A program made the translations under genes and the position numbers. Below the pieces are notes generated by a model. That model was not told the DNA's origin. It was given only the letters and a program-made list of their open reading frames with translations, and ran no database searches. From Chloroflexota bacterium (GTDB taxonomy: Bacteria > Chloroflexota > UBA11872 > VXOZ01): a stretch of DNA of 64,000 nucleotides. The stretch covers positions 59,350 to 123,349 of the forward strand of contig JAAXIC010000031.1 of NCBI GenBank assembly GCA_012270555.1, written 5' to 3'. This document shows, piece after piece, positions 63,090 through 64,000 of the stretch; the first letter of the stretch is position 1; each line of letters opens with the position of its first letter.

Positions 63090-64000
63090 TTATTCCACCA
63101 GAAGGGGCACCGGTGCAAAGGCGTCCACGTCCACCAGGCCGCGATTGGTGATCTTGAGATGAGGGATCACGGGAAGGGCGAGGAACGAAAGCAGCAGGAA
63201 GATGTTCTTGCTCGTCGTGCCCGTCAGTTTCGCCGCAGCCAGCAGCGAGCGGTAGTCCGCCACAACGGCATCCACACTTCCTGTTGACATAAGTCCGCCA
63301 ATGGGTAGAGGCAGCGCGGTAAGTGTACCGCCGACTGCGACGGCCATGCCGCCGCCGATCTCGATCACGTGATTGGCCGCCTGCGCCATGGCATGCTCAT
63401 CGACGCCGGCTACGATGAGGTTGTGGCTATCGTGGCCTACGGTTGAAGCAACCGCCCCCCGTTGCATGCCCAGCCCGCTGACGAAGCCGACCGAGCGCAG
63501 ACCGGTGCTTTGGTGACGCTCAATCACCGCAATCTTTATGGCGTCTTGTGAAATGTCAGCTTGGACGGCTCCGTCTTTGACCGGCAATCTGAGTACGCGG
63601 TTTTGCGTCGTCAGGCTTCCATCCACCGCGCCGATTATGCGAACGGCGGCCTCTCGCCCTGCACCGTCATAGGGAACCGCAAAGTCGGCAGCGGCCGGTG
63701 GGTATTTGACCGCAACCGAATGCAAAAGCCTGCCGTAGTCACAGGGAGCTTTGGACCACTCCGTGTTATTTCCGTCCCAGACCACTGTGCCGCGCTTGAT
63801 GACGGTAGTGCACTCAATGCTATCCAACGAGTCAAGAACCACAAGGTTGGCGATCTTGCCTGGGGCAATTTCGCCCATCTCGGCATGGCCGTGGTGGCGG
63901 AAGAAGCGTGAAAAGTAACGCGCAGGATGCAGCGTGGCCATGGCAATCGCCTGGATCGTCGCTTGCTCGCGGTCCAAGCCCGTGTGTTCCACAAGGATGT
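63090..64000 (-). CDS. ade: Adenine deaminase, 5' part outside the window
   Basis: The 3' portion (about 300 residues) of an amidohydrolase matching adenine deaminase. Landmarks: MGEIAPGKIANLVVLDSLD (the composite-domain segment after the barrel), then the Ade-specific C-terminal domain with VVERHQSTG-like AVIERHQSTGLRSVGF, GAVASTVGHDSHNLIVAG and GGMAVAVGGTLTALPLPIGGLMST. It converts adenine to hypoxanthine. The stop is TAA at 63092-63090. The frame is open to the window end, so the catalytic barrel and the start lie beyond 64000. Confidence 0.92.
   Translation of the reverse strand, partial: ILVEHTGLDREQATIQAIAMATLHPARYFSRFFRHHGHAEMGEIAPGKIANLVVLDSLDSIECTTVIKRGTVVWDGNNTEWSKAPCDYGRLLHSVAVKYPPAAADFAVPYDGAGREAAVRIIGAVDGSLTTQNRVLRLPVKDGAVQADISQDAIKIAVIERHQSTGLRSVGFVSGLGMQRGAVASTVGHDSHNLIVAGVDEHAMAQAANHVIEIGGGMAVAVGGTLTALPLPIGGLMSTGSVDAVVADYRSLLAAAKLTGTTSKNIFLLLSFLALPVIPHLKITNRGLVDVDAFAPVPLLVE

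Overview
The window is a gene-dense piece of bacterial chromosome (about 50 protein genes, both strands, moderately high GC). I see no rRNA, tRNA, transposase, integrase or CRISPR array. Gene content suggests an uncultured, free-living or host-associated Chloroflexota-like bacterium: many Tat-type lipoprotein solute-binding proteins, a YfhO membrane protein, phytanoyl-CoA dioxygenase, isochorismatase and nitrilase hydrolases, and intergenic palindromes that read as PFALSLSKGER-like peptides. This assignment is inferred from style and content, not from a marker gene.

Layout. 1-3.5 kb: 3' end of a leucine-rich-repeat/metalloprotease gene, rmuC, and an SDR protein that lacks the usual Tyr/Lys. 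3.6-8.2 kb: a MacAB-like efflux operon (adaptor, ATPase, permease) behind a good promoter and a perfect dyad. 8.3-12.8 kb: a methyltransferase, a minus-strand amidohydrolase/ABC ATPase/ABC permease group, and an rlmB-like rRNA methyltransferase. 12.8-19.9 kb: a solute-binding lipoprotein, a YfhO-like giant membrane protein, a small membrane protein with an operator-like promoter, and a PhyH dioxygenase fused to HEAT repeats. 20.3-28 kb: small metabolic and hydrolytic enzymes (HExxH peptidase, SDR, MBL-like, ABM monooxygenase, GNAT, isochorismatase, nitrilase), a candidate structured RNA, and another solute-binding lipoprotein. 28-30.2 kb: an alpha/alpha-toroid protein gene whose 3' end is repeated after an intervening HAD phosphatase. 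30.3-39.6 kb: three ABC ATPase/permease pairs in one minus-strand cluster, then a heterodimeric ABC exporter. 39.7-44.1 kb: vapC remnant, solute-binding lipoprotein, intact vapBC, and a holin-like protein with an N-acetylmuramoyl-L-alanine amidase. 44.6-51.8 kb: an RND pump, a DUF2231-like membrane protein, a secreted small protein and an OmpR/HK two-component pair. 52.2-56.8 kb: three tandem paralogous solute-binding lipoproteins with no permease. 56.9-64 kb: an RDD/zinc-ribbon membrane protein, ispG with a small overlapping gene, a BNR-repeat protein, an alpha/beta hydrolase, homoserine kinase, and the 3' part of an adenine deaminase.

The main themes are export (MacAB-like, ABC-2, heterodimeric ABC, RND), surface binding by orphan lipoproteins (six solute-binding proteins, no carbohydrate-type permease anywhere in the window), and envelope sensing (secreted protein plus two-component system directly before the three-lipoprotein array). 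That array is the best candidate for an undescribed system; the toroid/HAD partial duplication and the ATPase with a second, degenerate signature motif are the best molecular oddities.
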